Shown piece after piece: positions 1 to 8,800 of a stretch of 64,000 nucleotides of DNA; positions within the stretch are counted from its first letter, which is position 1, and each line of letters opens with the position of its first letter. The DNA comes from Chloroflexota bacterium. Lineage in GTDB: Bacteria; Chloroflexota; Anaerolineae; Aggregatilineales; Phototrophicaceae. Both the position numbers and the translations under genes were made by a program. Location: positions 366,080-430,079 of the forward strand of contig JAPOVL010000046.1 of NCBI GenBank assembly GCA_026708115.1, given 5' to 3'. The notes under the pieces were generated by a model that worked only from the letters and a program-made list of their open reading frames with translations, was not told where the DNA came from and ran no database searches.

Positions 1-382
1 CGCCAGCAAGACCGAGATGCAGCGCCAAGACTTCGGCGATCTGCTCGCCCACCCGCATGGTGGGCGTCAGCGCAGAACTGGCGCTTTGCGGTATGACAGC
101 AACCCGTTGCCCGCGAATGCTTGCCAGTTCATGTGGCGCCAGACTGAATAAATCCACGCCCTCGAAGCGCACCGAGCCCGCCAAAACCTGGCCGCCGGGC
201 CGCAGATGCCCGAGCAGGGTCATGCCAAAGGTGGTCTTGCCACAGCCGGACTCGCCCACCAGGCCAAGAGTCTCACCCCGCCCCATCGATAGCGACACAT
301 TGCGGACTACCTTCACGAATTGGCCCGCTCTGGCGCGGAAACCGGTCGTCAAGCCCTCAACTTCTAGCAGTTTCTGGCTCAT
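1..382 (-). CDS. Oligopeptide/dipeptide ABC transporter ATP-binding protein, N-terminal part (cut by window edge)
   Basis: Translating leftward from the ATG at 382 gives about 127 residues of a DppD/OppD-type nucleotide-binding subunit before the window ends. The Walker A motif GESGCGKTT is visible near residue 43, and the Q-loop region reads AVIPQSASSALTPTMRVG near residue 95. The start codon overlaps the stop of the upstream permease (ATGA at 379-382), which indicates translational coupling. The protein energises the peptide-type transporter encoded by the genes to the right. The signature motif, Walker B and the C-terminal oligopeptide-specific domain lie outside the window. Confidence 0.9.
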   Translation of the reverse strand, partial: MSQKLLEVEGLTTGFRARAGQFVKVVRNVSLSMGRGETLGLVGESGCGKTTFGMTLLGHLRPGGQVLAGSVRFEGVDLFSLAPHELASIRGQRVAVIPQSASSALTPTMRVGEQIAEVLALHLGLAG

Positions 383-1272
383 GTTGGCGCTTCCTGGCTG
401 CGATCCAGCCCGATCGCTTTGGACAGGGCGTCCCCCGCCAGGTTGATGCCAATGATCAGGCTGGCGAGGGCGAGCACCGGGAACAATGTCCCCCAAGGGT
501 GGACTGCCAGAATGACCTGGTTCTCGAAAACCATCCGCCCCCAGTCCGGGGTTGGCGGGGCAATCCCGAAGCCGAGGTAGGACAGCGAGCTGATGGCGGT
601 CAGCGCCCAGGACGCCCGCATCACATATTCGACCAGAAGCACATCCAACAAGTTGGGTATCAATTCCCGCATTACGATGTTGGTCTTGCGTTCACCACGC
701 GCGCGCGCCGCCGTGATGAAATCACTCGCGACATAGGCCAGCGCAGCGCCGCGGGCAACGCGAACCGTCGATACACCATAGGCGTAACCCAGGGTTAGAG
801 TAAGCACGCCGAATCCTGTACCGAGAGCCGCGACAACGAGCAGTACGACGAGCAAACCAGGTATGGCCAGCAAGGCATCAATCAGGCGCATAGCCACTTC
901 GTCAACCCGCCCGCCGATAAAGGCGAGCAGAATGCCGAGCAGCCCGCCCCATAAAACCGCAATCGCGGCGGCCAACAGAGCCACGCCAATCGCCGCGCGC
1001 CCCCCGAGCAGGACTCGCGTAAAGAGGTCGCGACCGAAGGAATCGGTGCCAAATGGATGTTCGACGGAAGGCGCCGCCAGCCTGTTCTTGCCGTCAATAT
1101 CATGGTGAGAATAAGGAACGATATAAGGCGATGCCACGGCGATGAACATATGAACGATGACGATCAGCAGCCCGATTGTACCCTGCCGCGAACGGCGCAG
1201 GCTGCGCCAGATATAACCAAAAGAGCGCAGCGATTGAGCTAATCGTATTGGCACAGCCGAAAGTGATCTCAT
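379..1272 (-). CDS. Dipeptide/oligopeptide ABC transporter permease (DppC/OppC type)
   Basis: This 297-residue inner-membrane permease has about six hydrophobic segments and the family layout: N-terminal cytoplasmic tail, a first membrane segment near residues 32-52, then a GTDSFGRD-type block near residue 75, which marks DppC proteins. The permease EAA-loop region is near residues 188-210. It would pair with the DppB-type permease at 4115-5065. A TAGGA ribosome-binding site overlaps the stop codon of the upstream isomerase gene, so the two genes look coupled. The three isomerase genes separate it from its partner permease, an unusual order. The substrate cannot be read from sequence; family members carry di- and oligopeptides, nickel or glycosides. 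Confidence 0.9.
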   Translation of the reverse strand: MRSLSAVPIRLAQSLRSFGYIWRSLRRSRQGTIGLLIVIVHMFIAVASPYIVPYSHHDIDGKNRLAAPSVEHPFGTDSFGRDLFTRVLLGGRAAIGVALLAAAIAVLWGGLLGILLAFIGGRVDEVAMRLIDALLAIPGLLVVLLVVAALGTGFGVLTLTLGYAYGVSTVRVARGAALAYVASDFITAARARGERKTNIVMRELIPNLLDVLLVEYVMRASWALTAISSLSYLGFGIAPPTPDWGRMVFENQVILAVHPWGTLFPVLALASLIIGINLAGDALSKAIGLDRSQEAPT

Positions 1273-1284
1273 TCCTTCAGATTC

Positions 1285-2175
1285 CTAACCGCGCAGCCCA
1301 GCCAACCGTGTGGCCTCTGCAAACATGCGAGCCGGCGCGCCGTCATGCAGATCATAGCGCAGCGCTTCCAGCATAAAGACAGGCTCTTTGGGGAAGTCGA
1401 TGGCGCTGAAGACCTCATCAAATGGGATAGCGCCTTCGCCCGGACCCAGGTGCAAATCCCCTCGACCCAGGGCGAAACTTGTGCTGCCCGAATAGGCCGA
1501 GATACCCATATTGTCTTGTACGTGAAAATGTGTGGTCAGCGGCGCCAGTCGCGCAATACCCTCCAAGTAGTCGAATCCATTCCACTGTGATGACAGAAAT
1601 GAATGCCCAAAGTCGATACAGACGCCAATCCCCGGATGGTCAAGCGATTCCACGAAGCGCGCGTGCGGCTCTGGGAAAGCGGTGTAACTGGCATTTTCGA
1701 TAAAGCCGTGTGTTTCAATGCTGATATGCCCGCCCCAGCCAACGACCTCATCAGCGTAACTCAGCAAGATGTCGCGTTCGCGCGCCATAAGCTCCTGCAT
1801 TGGCTTCGACGTTCCAGCCGGCAGGGTGAGGCGATAGCCGGCATGATAAGCCATTGCTGTCGCGCCGACGGCTTTGCCCACCTCAAGGCCCGCTTCCAAC
1901 AGCGCTTGCTGATACTCAATATCGGCGACGTCAAACAAGTTCGTCTCCAGCGGGAGATGCAAGGTATAGCCCAGCCGGTCGCGGAATTTGTCCAGCACGG
2001 CGACCAATTGCTTCAGACGGCGCTGATCAGTGCGGCCGCCGACCCACATGCGCCAGAGATCGGGCATTACTTCAACATAGTCATAACCGCAATCGATGAG
2101 CGTCTGTAAGTTCTGCGTCAGTTCTTCCGGGGACGACCCCATAGGGACGGCGTATCCTATTCCTTTGAAGGGCAT
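1285..2175 (-). CDS. TIM-barrel sugar phosphate isomerase/epimerase family protein, copy A (mosaic)
   Basis: A 296-residue protein of the xylose-isomerase-like TIM-barrel superfamily (AP endonuclease 2 fold). Metal-ligand-type residues appear on strands: AYHAGY near 110, SIETHG near 150, CIDFGHS near 185, THFHVQDN near 215 and FMLE near 270. Copies A, B and C are tandem paralogues. Residues 1 to about 105 of this copy are almost identical to copy B, while the rest is almost identical to copy C, so A looks like a recombinant of its neighbours. A GAGAGAGAAAC leader lies before the ATG. It probably interconverts or epimerises a sugar or keto sugar imported by the surrounding transporter. The exact reaction is unknown. 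Confidence 0.85.
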   Translation of the reverse strand: MPFKGIGYAVPMGSSPEELTQNLQTLIDCGYDYVEVMPDLWRMWVGGRTDQRRLKQLVAVLDKFRDRLGYTLHLPLETNLFDVADIEYQQALLEAGLEVGKAVGATAMAYHAGYRLTLPAGTSKPMQELMARERDILLSYADEVVGWGGHISIETHGFIENASYTAFPEPHARFVESLDHPGIGVCIDFGHSFLSSQWNGFDYLEGIARLAPLTTHFHVQDNMGISAYSGSTSFALGRGDLHLGPGEGAIPFDEVFSAIDFPKEPVFMLEALRYDLHDGAPARMFAEATRLAGLRG

Positions 2176-2219
2176 GTTTCTCTCTCTGTTGCTCCTACTC
2201 TTTCCGTCTTGCGCTACCG

Positions 2220-3110
2220 CTAGCCCCGCAGTTCCGCCAAGCGCACAGCTTCGGCGTACATGCGCGCTTGTCCATCGTCATCCAGGTCATGGCCCACGAC
2301 CTCAAGCATAAATATCGGCTTTTGGGGGAAGCCGATGGCGCTAAACACTTCGTCAAATGGAATAATGCCGTCGCCCGGTGGCAAGTGCAAGTCCCCTCGA
2401 CCCAAGGCGAAACTCGTGCGGCCCGCGTAGGCCGGGATCCCCATATTGTCTTGAACATGAAAATGAGTGGTCAGCGGCGCCATGCGCGCGATACCCTCGA
2501 TGTAGTCAAAACCATGCCATTGCGATGATAGGTAGGTATGCCCAAAATCGATACACAGTCCAATCGCGGGGTGGTTAATCTCCTCAACGAACTTAGCGAG
2601 CATATCAGGGAATGACGTGTAACTGGTATATTGATACCAGCCATGTGATTCAATGCTGATGTTCCCGCCCCAGCCGGCGACCTCGTCGGCATAACTTAAC
2701 AGGATGTCCCGTTCGCGCGCCATCAGCTCTTGCATTGGCTTCGAGGTGCCAGCCGGCAGGCCGAGGCGATAGCCGGCATGATAAGCCAATGCTGTCGCGC
2801 CAACGGCTTTGCCCACCTCAAGGCCCGCTTCCAACAGCGCTTGCTGATACTCAATATCGGCGACGTCAAACAAGTTCGTCTCCAGCGGGAGATGCAAGGT
2901 ATAGCCCAGCCGGTCGCGGAATTTGTCCAGCACGGCGACCAATTGCTTCAGACGGCGCTGATCAGTGCGGCCGCCGACCCACATGCGCCAGAGATCGGGC
3001 ATTACTTCAACATAGTCATAACCGCAATCGATGAGCGTCTGTAAGTTCTGCGTCAGTTCTTCCGGGGACGACCCCATGGGGACGGAGGAACCTATTCCTT
3101 TGAATTGCAT
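2220..3110 (-). CDS. TIM-barrel sugar phosphate isomerase/epimerase family protein, copy B
   Basis: A 296-residue paralogue of the flanking genes, with the same xylose-isomerase-like TIM-barrel motifs (SIESHG near 150, CIDFGHT near 185, THFHVQDN near 215). Its first 105 residues match copy A and its C-terminal half is the most divergent of the three (for example HGWYQYTSYTSF against HGFIENASYTAF). The start is fixed by GAGAGGG four bases before the ATG. The upstream stretch that reads as coding in copy C contains a TAA here, so both genes must start at the MQFKG methionine. Forty-odd bases separate it from copy A. The substrate is unknown and may differ from that of copies A and C. Confidence 0.85.
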   Translation of the reverse strand: MQFKGIGSSVPMGSSPEELTQNLQTLIDCGYDYVEVMPDLWRMWVGGRTDQRRLKQLVAVLDKFRDRLGYTLHLPLETNLFDVADIEYQQALLEAGLEVGKAVGATALAYHAGYRLGLPAGTSKPMQELMARERDILLSYADEVAGWGGNISIESHGWYQYTSYTSFPDMLAKFVEEINHPAIGLCIDFGHTYLSSQWHGFDYIEGIARMAPLTTHFHVQDNMGIPAYAGRTSFALGRGDLHLPPGDGIIPFDEVFSAIGFPQKPIFMLEVVGHDLDDDGQARMYAEAVRLAELRG

Positions 3111-3166
3111 TTTCCCTCTCTTTACTGATCGTAAATAGCTCGTAATTCCATTCAGCCTGCAAGTGG

Positions 3167-4057
3167 CTAGCCGCGCAGCCCAGCCAATCGTTTGGCCTCA
3201 GCAAACATACGAGCTGGCGCGCCGTCATGCAGATCATAGCGCAGTGCCTCCAGCATAAATACGGGCGCCTGGGGGAAGTCGATGGCGCTGAACACCTCTT
3301 CAAAAGGAATAGCGCCTTCGCCCGGCCCCATGTGCAGATCCCCTCGACCCAGAGCGAAACTGGTACGGCCGGAATAGGCCGAGATGCCCATATTGTCTTG
3401 CACGTGAAAATGCGTGGTCAGCGGCGCCAGGCGCGCAATACCTTCTAGGTAATCAAAACCATTCCACTGTGATGACAGAAATGAATGCCCAAAGTCGATG
3501 CACACGCCGATTCCCGGGTGGTCAATTGCTTCCACGAACCGCGCGTGCATCTCAGGGAAAGCGGTGTAACTGGCATTTTCGATAAAGCCGTGTGTTTCAA
3601 TGCTGATATTCCCGCCCCAGCCGGCGACCTCATCAGCGTAACTCAGCAAGATGTCGCGTTCGCGGGCCATCAGCTCCTGCATCGGCTTTGAAGTTCCCGC
3701 CGGCAGGGTGAGGCGATAGCCGGCATGATAAGCCATTGCCGTCGCGCCGATGGCTTTGCCCACGTCTAGGCCAGCCCGCAACAGCGCTTGATGATAGTCA
3801 AGATCGGCGATGTCAAACATGTTTGTCTCACCGGGGAGATGAAATGTATAGCCTAATCGATCGCGGAACTTGTCCAGCACCGCGACCAATTGCTTCAGAC
3901 GGCGCTGATCAACGCGGCCGCCAACCCACAGTCGCCAGGAAGCAGGCGACACTTCAACATAGTCATAACCGCAATCAATTAGCGTATGTAAGTTCTCCGT
4001 CAATTCTTTTGGGGATGATCCCAACGGGACGGCGTAACCTATACCTTTGAACTGCAT
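3167..4057 (-). CDS. TIM-barrel sugar phosphate isomerase/epimerase family protein, copy C
   Basis: A 296-residue xylose-isomerase-like TIM-barrel protein, first of the three tandem copies in transcription order. An in-frame ATG exists 42 bases upstream (4099). I start at 4057 because GAGAGGGG lies four bases before it and because the homologous upstream stretch of copy B contains a stop. Metal-ligand motifs are as in the other copies (SIETHG, CIDFGHS, THFHVQDN, FMLE). Its C-terminal two thirds are nearly identical to copy A. It follows the DppB-type permease after a short gap and shares that operon. The family covers hydroxypyruvate isomerase, tagatose/psicose epimerases and 2-oxo-tetronate isomerase; none can be assigned specifically. 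Confidence 0.85.
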   Translation of the reverse strand: MQFKGIGYAVPLGSSPKELTENLHTLIDCGYDYVEVSPASWRLWVGGRVDQRRLKQLVAVLDKFRDRLGYTFHLPGETNMFDIADLDYHQALLRAGLDVGKAIGATAMAYHAGYRLTLPAGTSKPMQELMARERDILLSYADEVAGWGGNISIETHGFIENASYTAFPEMHARFVEAIDHPGIGVCIDFGHSFLSSQWNGFDYLEGIARLAPLTTHFHVQDNMGISAYSGRTSFALGRGDLHMGPGEGAIPFEEVFSAIDFPQAPVFMLEALRYDLHDGAPARMFAEAKRLAGLRG

Positions 4058-4114
4058 TTTCCCCTCTCTTTGCTGATCGTAAATGGCTCGCAGTTCCATT
4101 CACCCCGAAAGTGG

Positions 4115-5065
4115 CTAGCCGCGCAGGCTGCGCAAACGGGGATCCAGAAATGTGGTCACCAGGTCGGCGCCCAGGTTGAAGAAGACATACATAACCGCCC
4201 ACAGCAAGGCGATGGCTTGAATCATCGGTACGTCGCGGAAACTGACCGCGTCGACCAGCGACCGCCCCAAGCCTGGATAGTTAAAGACGACCTCGACAAC
4301 AAAAGTTCCACTAAGCAGGCCGCTGAGCATCAAAGCCATAATGTTGATTGTCGGCAAGAGTATATTGGGCAGGGCGTGACGGAATACGACGCGCGCGCGC
4401 GGCAGGCCCTTCAAAGTCGCCATTTCGACATACTCGCTGGTCAGCACGTTGATCGTGATCGTGCGAACCATGCGCAGGAGATACGCGGTCGAGGCAATCG
4501 TCAGGGTAATGGTTGGCATCACGACGTTGGGCAGCAAATCCGCGATCGGCGCGTCCGGGTTTAGCAACGTCATCGACGGGAAGAGTCCCAAGCCAACGCT
4601 AAGGATCCAGATTAGCAGGGTGCCGATAACAAATTCTGGCGTGCTCATCCCCACGATCGAACCCGTCGAGATGATGACATCCGGCGTTCGGTCGCGCCTT
4701 AAGCCAGCAATGATACCCAACAGGGTCGCCAAGGGTATCGTGAACAGTGCAGCCAGCCCACCCAAGAGTAGGGAATTGCGCAGCCGAAAGCTGATTAACT
4801 CCACAACTGGCTCATTAAGAGCCAGGGAGGCGCCAAAATCACCCCGCAGGGCATTACTGATCCATTCGGCAAAGCGCTCCGTTGCCGGACGATCAAGGCC
4901 GTGCTCTTCTCGCAAGGCGGCCAAACCTGCTTCCGTCGCGTACTTGCCAAAGTAGGCTGTTGCCCAGTCACCCGGCAAAAGGTCGGTCATCGCAAAGACG
5001 ACAATGGCGACGATTGTCAGCGTTATGACCGAGAATAATAACCGCTGCACAATGATCTTTAGCAT
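4115..5065 (-). CDS. Dipeptide/oligopeptide ABC transporter permease (DppB/OppB type)
   Basis: A 316-residue integral membrane subunit. The N-terminus is a typical DppB membrane segment (MLKIIVQRLLFSVITL) followed by a large periplasmic loop beginning LLPGD. The EAA-type loop is near residues 205-230 (EMATLKGLPRARVVFRHALP). About six membrane spans are visible. It forms the translocation pore with the DppC-type permease at 379-1272. The gene lies 311 bases downstream of the binding-protein gene, and the gap holds palindromic repeats. The substrate is set by the binding protein and is not known. Confidence 0.92.
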   Translation of the reverse strand: MLKIIVQRLLFSVITLTIVAIVVFAMTDLLPGDWATAYFGKYATEAGLAALREEHGLDRPATERFAEWISNALRGDFGASLALNEPVVELISFRLRNSLLLGGLAALFTIPLATLLGIIAGLRRDRTPDVIISTGSIVGMSTPEFVIGTLLIWILSVGLGLFPSMTLLNPDAPIADLLPNVVMPTITLTIASTAYLLRMVRTITINVLTSEYVEMATLKGLPRARVVFRHALPNILLPTINIMALMLSGLLSGTFVVEVVFNYPGLGRSLVDAVSFRDVPMIQAIALLWAVMYVFFNLGADLVTTFLDPRLRSLRG

Positions 5066-5376
5066 CGCGTCAAATCGCTATCTACCCCATCCCCCGGCCC
5101 TGTGCCCCCTCGGTCCCCCGCCTCACGGGGGAAGTATCCCGAAGCATCAGGGAAGGGGAGTTTTCCTTGCGAGGTTGCCCTAGGTACGACAGAAACCACC
5201 AAAACTATCCTAAAGTTGTAGGGGCGAGCCACCGGCTCGCCCGTACACACAGTCTGTTTGCTCGCCCTAGGCGCAATGGACCTTAATGTGAATGTGGGCG
5301 ACACGCATGCCCCTCCCCCAACTACCTCGTGGGAGAGGGGCATGCGAAATGGGGACTAGCCCAGCAAGCGCTGGTT
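5066..5376. repeat. Intergenic repeat block between binding-protein and permease genes
   Basis: This 311-base gap has no gene. It contains a C/G-rich degenerate element (about 5080-5160, with the words CCCCATCCCCCGGCC and CCTCACGGGGGAAGTATCCCGA) and one perfect palindrome at 5218-5246. In the palindrome, GGGCGAGCC pairs with GGCTCGCCC around an ACC loop. Both kinds of element recur at other intergenic sites in this window. Confidence 0.8.
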
Positions 5377-6894
5377 CTAGTCCTCCTCAATATAGAAGAG
5401 ATGGACGTACTCGGTGAAGTTTCTTGTGACGCCCTTGACGCGGGAATTGAACACGTCAATGGCGGTAAAGAAGACAGGGTTCAACCAGCCAGCCTCTTGA
5501 CTTGCAATTATCTGAGCCTGCGCGTAAAGCTCAACCCGCGTGTCAAAGTCGAGCTCGGCGCTCGCGTCCTCCAGCAGCTGGTCAAATTCCTCGTTGCACC
5601 ATCTTGTCCAGTTTTGACCCGAGTCGCAGCTAAAGAGCTCTAGCAACCCTGGGCCGGCGCGGCGCTGGCCCCACCAATCAAGGTAGAAAGGAAAATTCCC
5701 CGGAACATCGGAGTAGTATGTGTCGGGAGGCACCTGGTTGATCTCAACCCGGATCCCGGCATCGGCGGCCTGTTCCTGAAACGCGACAGCCAGCGCGGGA
5801 AACGGTGGATAGACATCCGCCATAGTTAGTACGATATCCAAGCCGTCCGGGTAGCCTGCTTCAGCCAGCAGTTCCCTGGCCCGCTCGACGTCCCGTGGGC
5901 AATCCAGCTCATGATAAAACGGGTCGTTTTTCCAGACGGAGGTATCGCAGGCAATGTCTCCTTGTCCGGCATAAACCACTTCAAGAGTTTCCTGGCGATC
6001 TTGGACCAGTTTAAAGGCCTGGCGCACGCGAAGGTCATCAAAGGGAGCCACTGTGGTGTCCATGACCAGGGCCGACCAACCGCCAGACGCTTGAACTAGG
6101 AAGGTAAAATCATCGTTCCCCTCGAACAGGGCGAAATTCTCAGCTGAGATACTACCGATTCCCACGTAATCGAGCTGGTCCGTGAGCAGCGCCTGCGCAA
6201 CGGCACCTGATTCAGAGATGTGGTAGAGTTCTATGCCGGCCAAACCTGGCGGTCCCTCCCAGTAATCGTCGAAGGCCTCCAACACGGTTACCCCTACCGG
6301 ATTCGAGGTCACGACCCGGAACGGGCCAATGCCTATGCCGGTCTGCGCAATGGTGTCTCCACTGCCTTCGGGTATCATAACTATACGATGGTGCGCAAGT
6401 AGGTCGGGGAAATTAACGGTAACCTGATGCAGCGGTATCACGATGGTGTAGTCGTCTGGCGCCGTCATATTAGCCTCGTCGATGGCCGCGAGTCTGTCTG
6501 CGATACCTGAGCCTGTGGCTGGATCAATGACACGCCGAAGGCTATAAAGCGCGTCCGCCGAAGTGAAATCCGACCCGTCATGAAAGGTTAGCCCCTGGCG
6601 GAGGTGGAAAGTCCATACCTGGCCCGTTTCCGTTTCCCATGACTCGGCCAAAGCGGGAACCACAAAGGTCGCGCCCATATCGCTGCGAGTCAGCTGACCG
6701 TTGACAAACTGCTTGGTGGGTCCTTCCATATTCGTCATAGGATCGAGGTTAGACGCGGCAGAAGAGCTACCCTTGAGCGCGCGCAATATGCCGCGGGTGT
6801 CTTCTTGCGCTCCGACGGTCGCCGTCAGCGCCAGCACAAGCGCTACAACAAATATCACTCCGATTAGAGAGCGGATCCTGGATTGTGCGTACAT
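5377..6894 (-). CDS. Extracellular solute-binding protein, family 5 (peptide/dipeptide type)
   Basis: A 505-residue secreted binding protein that captures substrate and delivers it to the permeases downstream. I start at 6894, where AGAGGAAA precedes the ATG and a clear signal peptide follows (MYAQSRIRSL then a hydrophobic core ending ATVGA). An earlier in-frame start at 6978 would put 28 charged residues before the signal peptide. Family features include the block ETGQVWTFHLRQGLTFHDG near residues 85-105 and VRQAFKLVQDRQ-type sequence near residue 300. No lipobox cysteine is seen. The family binds peptides, nickel, heme or oligosaccharides. The adjoining isomerases favour a sugar-like ligand, which is an inference. 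Confidence 0.9.
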   Translation of the reverse strand: MYAQSRIRSLIGVIFVVALVLALTATVGAQEDTRGILRALKGSSSAASNLDPMTNMEGPTKQFVNGQLTRSDMGATFVVPALAESWETETGQVWTFHLRQGLTFHDGSDFTSADALYSLRRVIDPATGSGIADRLAAIDEANMTAPDDYTIVIPLHQVTVNFPDLLAHHRIVMIPEGSGDTIAQTGIGIGPFRVVTSNPVGVTVLEAFDDYWEGPPGLAGIELYHISESGAVAQALLTDQLDYVGIGSISAENFALFEGNDDFTFLVQASGGWSALVMDTTVAPFDDLRVRQAFKLVQDRQETLEVVYAGQGDIACDTSVWKNDPFYHELDCPRDVERARELLAEAGYPDGLDIVLTMADVYPPFPALAVAFQEQAADAGIRVEINQVPPDTYYSDVPGNFPFYLDWWGQRRAGPGLLELFSCDSGQNWTRWCNEEFDQLLEDASAELDFDTRVELYAQAQIIASQEAGWLNPVFFTAIDVFNSRVKGVTRNFTEYVHLFYIEED

Positions 6895-7094
6895 GAGTCT
6901 TTTTCCTCTCAATACTATTCTTTTGGAAATATCTCCGACTGTGAGTATATCGCGCCAGTTTTTTTTTGCAAATTTCATGCTGGACGCAGGCTGCGATAAG
7001 CTGAGGCGCTTCTATCATCAACCCATTGACATAAAATCACGTTCCGTCTTCATTTATAATGCAGGTGAAGCACAATCTGCCGGTTAGGAGCGAG

Positions 7095-7358
7095 ATGCCC
7101 GCCCGCGATCGCTACCACGACATCGTAGTCCGCTGTCTAATTCAGGCGGGCTGGTCGATAATCAGAGAGCAGTATGCTGTGGTCGTGGCCGAAGGCGAAG
7201 ATAGTTTCCGCAGGCTGTTTATCAATATCACTGCGGAGTCACAAACGGCCCAGATTGTATTGATCGAGGTCAAGGTACTGGATCCGTCACCGGTGCGCCA
7301 GTTCTTGTCAATAAGCATCTACTTCCTCAATCCCGCTCATCGCAAGCTGGCTGCCTAA
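7095..7358 (+). pseudogene. XisH-like protein, C-terminally truncated
   Basis: An 87-residue frame starting MPARDRYHDIVVRCLI, which is the characteristic beginning of XisH-family proteins (named for the fdxN-element excision controlling factor; restriction-endonuclease-like fold). TTAGGAG lies four bases before the ATG. The PD-(D/E)XK-like strand VLIEVKVLD is present near residue 60, but the sequence then ends about 20 residues later, whereas family members run to about 135-140 residues. No XisI-like partner gene follows, although XisH usually has one. It is therefore probably a remnant. It sits alone on the plus strand between two leftward operons. The family assignment rests on the N-terminal motif and the EVK motif only. 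Confidence 0.6.
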
Positions 7359-7520
7359 TTGCACACCATTTCCCGCCGTCTTCTGACGCGTTACGCCGAC
7401 GCGCAACAGAAAAGAGCGAGGTAAGATCAGGATGCCTGAATGTTTGATGCGGCTACATCTTGAGGTGGATCGGTGTAATGGACCCCTCAGTCCCGTTCTG
7501 AAATTCAATCTTCGCAGCAG

Positions 7521-8738
7521 CTATCTTTCCATCAAGGAGCGCAGCTCTGTGGAGACTGCTTCTGCAAAGGCTGGTTCATTGATGTGCATATCCAGTTCGG
7601 TTACTGTCAGTTTCCCTGCGCCGGCTGCCGCCAATCCCTCAATAAACCCTTGATCAGCTTGGGGATCAAACAATGGGCCGCCCTTGATATTGAGCTGGCT
7701 AAAGCCGCGTCGGGGAATCATGACAGTTGCTGGACCTCTGGTCTGGCCAAGGCGCTCCGCAACGAAGCGGCCGGCGTCCGCCATCTCTGCTCGATTGGCT
7801 CTCACATGGGTGTGGATCGGATTGTGGACAACGTATTTGCGCTCTAGCATCGTCGCTGCAATAGATTGCAACGGGCCATACAGGATAAAGTCAATGCCGC
7901 CCGGCACAAACACAATTGGCACGCCCCGGCGGCCAACGGCTTCCAGTCTGTCTGGACTGGACTGCATCAAGCCGCCGCGCAGGTATCCGCCTATATCGTG
8001 CGGGCTTAGATCCAGGATACCGTGCAATTGTCCGGCATCGGCGAGTTCTTCCATGGCCATGGCCCCAATGCCATTGCAGTGGAAGGCGATGACTTCGTAT
8101 CCCCAGTCTTCGAAGAGTTCGCGGGCGCGCATGACGCATGAGGTGGTCACGCCGGCCATGGTCATTGCCACCGTTGGACGGTCCGTTGTTTGAGGGCCAA
8201 GCGCCAGTTCAGCCATCCCGACCACGGCGCCGGCAGCTTGCGCCAAGACCTGCCGGGTAATGATGTTCAAGCCAAGAATATCGGCAACCGAATGCATTAT
8301 TGTAATGTCCTTTGTGCCTACGAACGGCCCAAAGGTAGCCTGCCCATTGGCTACGGTGGAAACCATTACCTTTGGCACCCCAACGGGTAGCGCGCGCATA
8401 GCCGCTGTACCGATGACCGTGCCCTGAACGCCGCCGAGCGCGATGACAGCATCAAGTTTGCCCTCGGCATGCAGTTTGGCAGCAATTGCAGTTACGCCCC
8501 GCGCCATGGCGCTGATAGCCTTGTTCTTGTCTCCGGCAGCCAGCAGTTCTTCTATGCTTGTCTCAGCCGTTGCAGCCACCTCGTGACGCGATATCGTGGC
8601 GTCGATGGCGGGTTCTCCCAAGACCCCACTGTCAACAACGACTGGCTGGTGGCCCCTTTCAGCAATGAGACCTCGCACGAAGGCTATCTCCTGTCCTTTT
8701 GTATCCAGTGTGCCAATGACGATAATGGATTTTGCCAT
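7521..8738 (-). CDS. Tm-1-like ATP-binding domain protein (UPF0261 family)
   Basis: A 405-residue protein whose N-terminus, IIVIGTLDTKGQE, is diagnostic of the UPF0261/Tm-1 family. The glycine-rich stretches VIALGGVQGT near 100 and VPKVMVSTVANG near 125 are also present. The plant Tm-1 protein is an antiviral inhibitor. The enzymatic role of bacterial members is not established; they are often found beside sugar-acid catabolic genes. I start at 8738, with AAGGAT upstream, rather than at 8774, because the family begins at MAKSIIVIG. It is the last gene of the leftward cluster and lies 62 bases after the class II aldolase gene. Confidence 0.88.
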   Translation of the reverse strand: MAKSIIVIGTLDTKGQEIAFVRGLIAERGHQPVVVDSGVLGEPAIDATISRHEVAATAETSIEELLAAGDKNKAISAMARGVTAIAAKLHAEGKLDAVIALGGVQGTVIGTAAMRALPVGVPKVMVSTVANGQATFGPFVGTKDITIMHSVADILGLNIITRQVLAQAAGAVVGMAELALGPQTTDRPTVAMTMAGVTTSCVMRARELFEDWGYEVIAFHCNGIGAMAMEELADAGQLHGILDLSPHDIGGYLRGGLMQSSPDRLEAVGRRGVPIVFVPGGIDFILYGPLQSIAATMLERKYVVHNPIHTHVRANRAEMADAGRFVAERLGQTRGPATVMIPRRGFSQLNIKGGPLFDPQADQGFIEGLAAAGAGKLTVTELDMHINEPAFAEAVSTELRSLMER

Positions 8739-8800
8739 AGGGATTATCCTTATGTTCCCAAGATCAACAAGCAAATGTTCGGTAGAACCTGTCTACTGGA

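Noticed and set aside
4058..4099. N-terminal extension of isomerase copy C from the ATG at 4099
   Set aside because: The homologous stretch before copy B contains an in-frame TAA, and the ribosome-binding site fits the downstream ATG at 4057.
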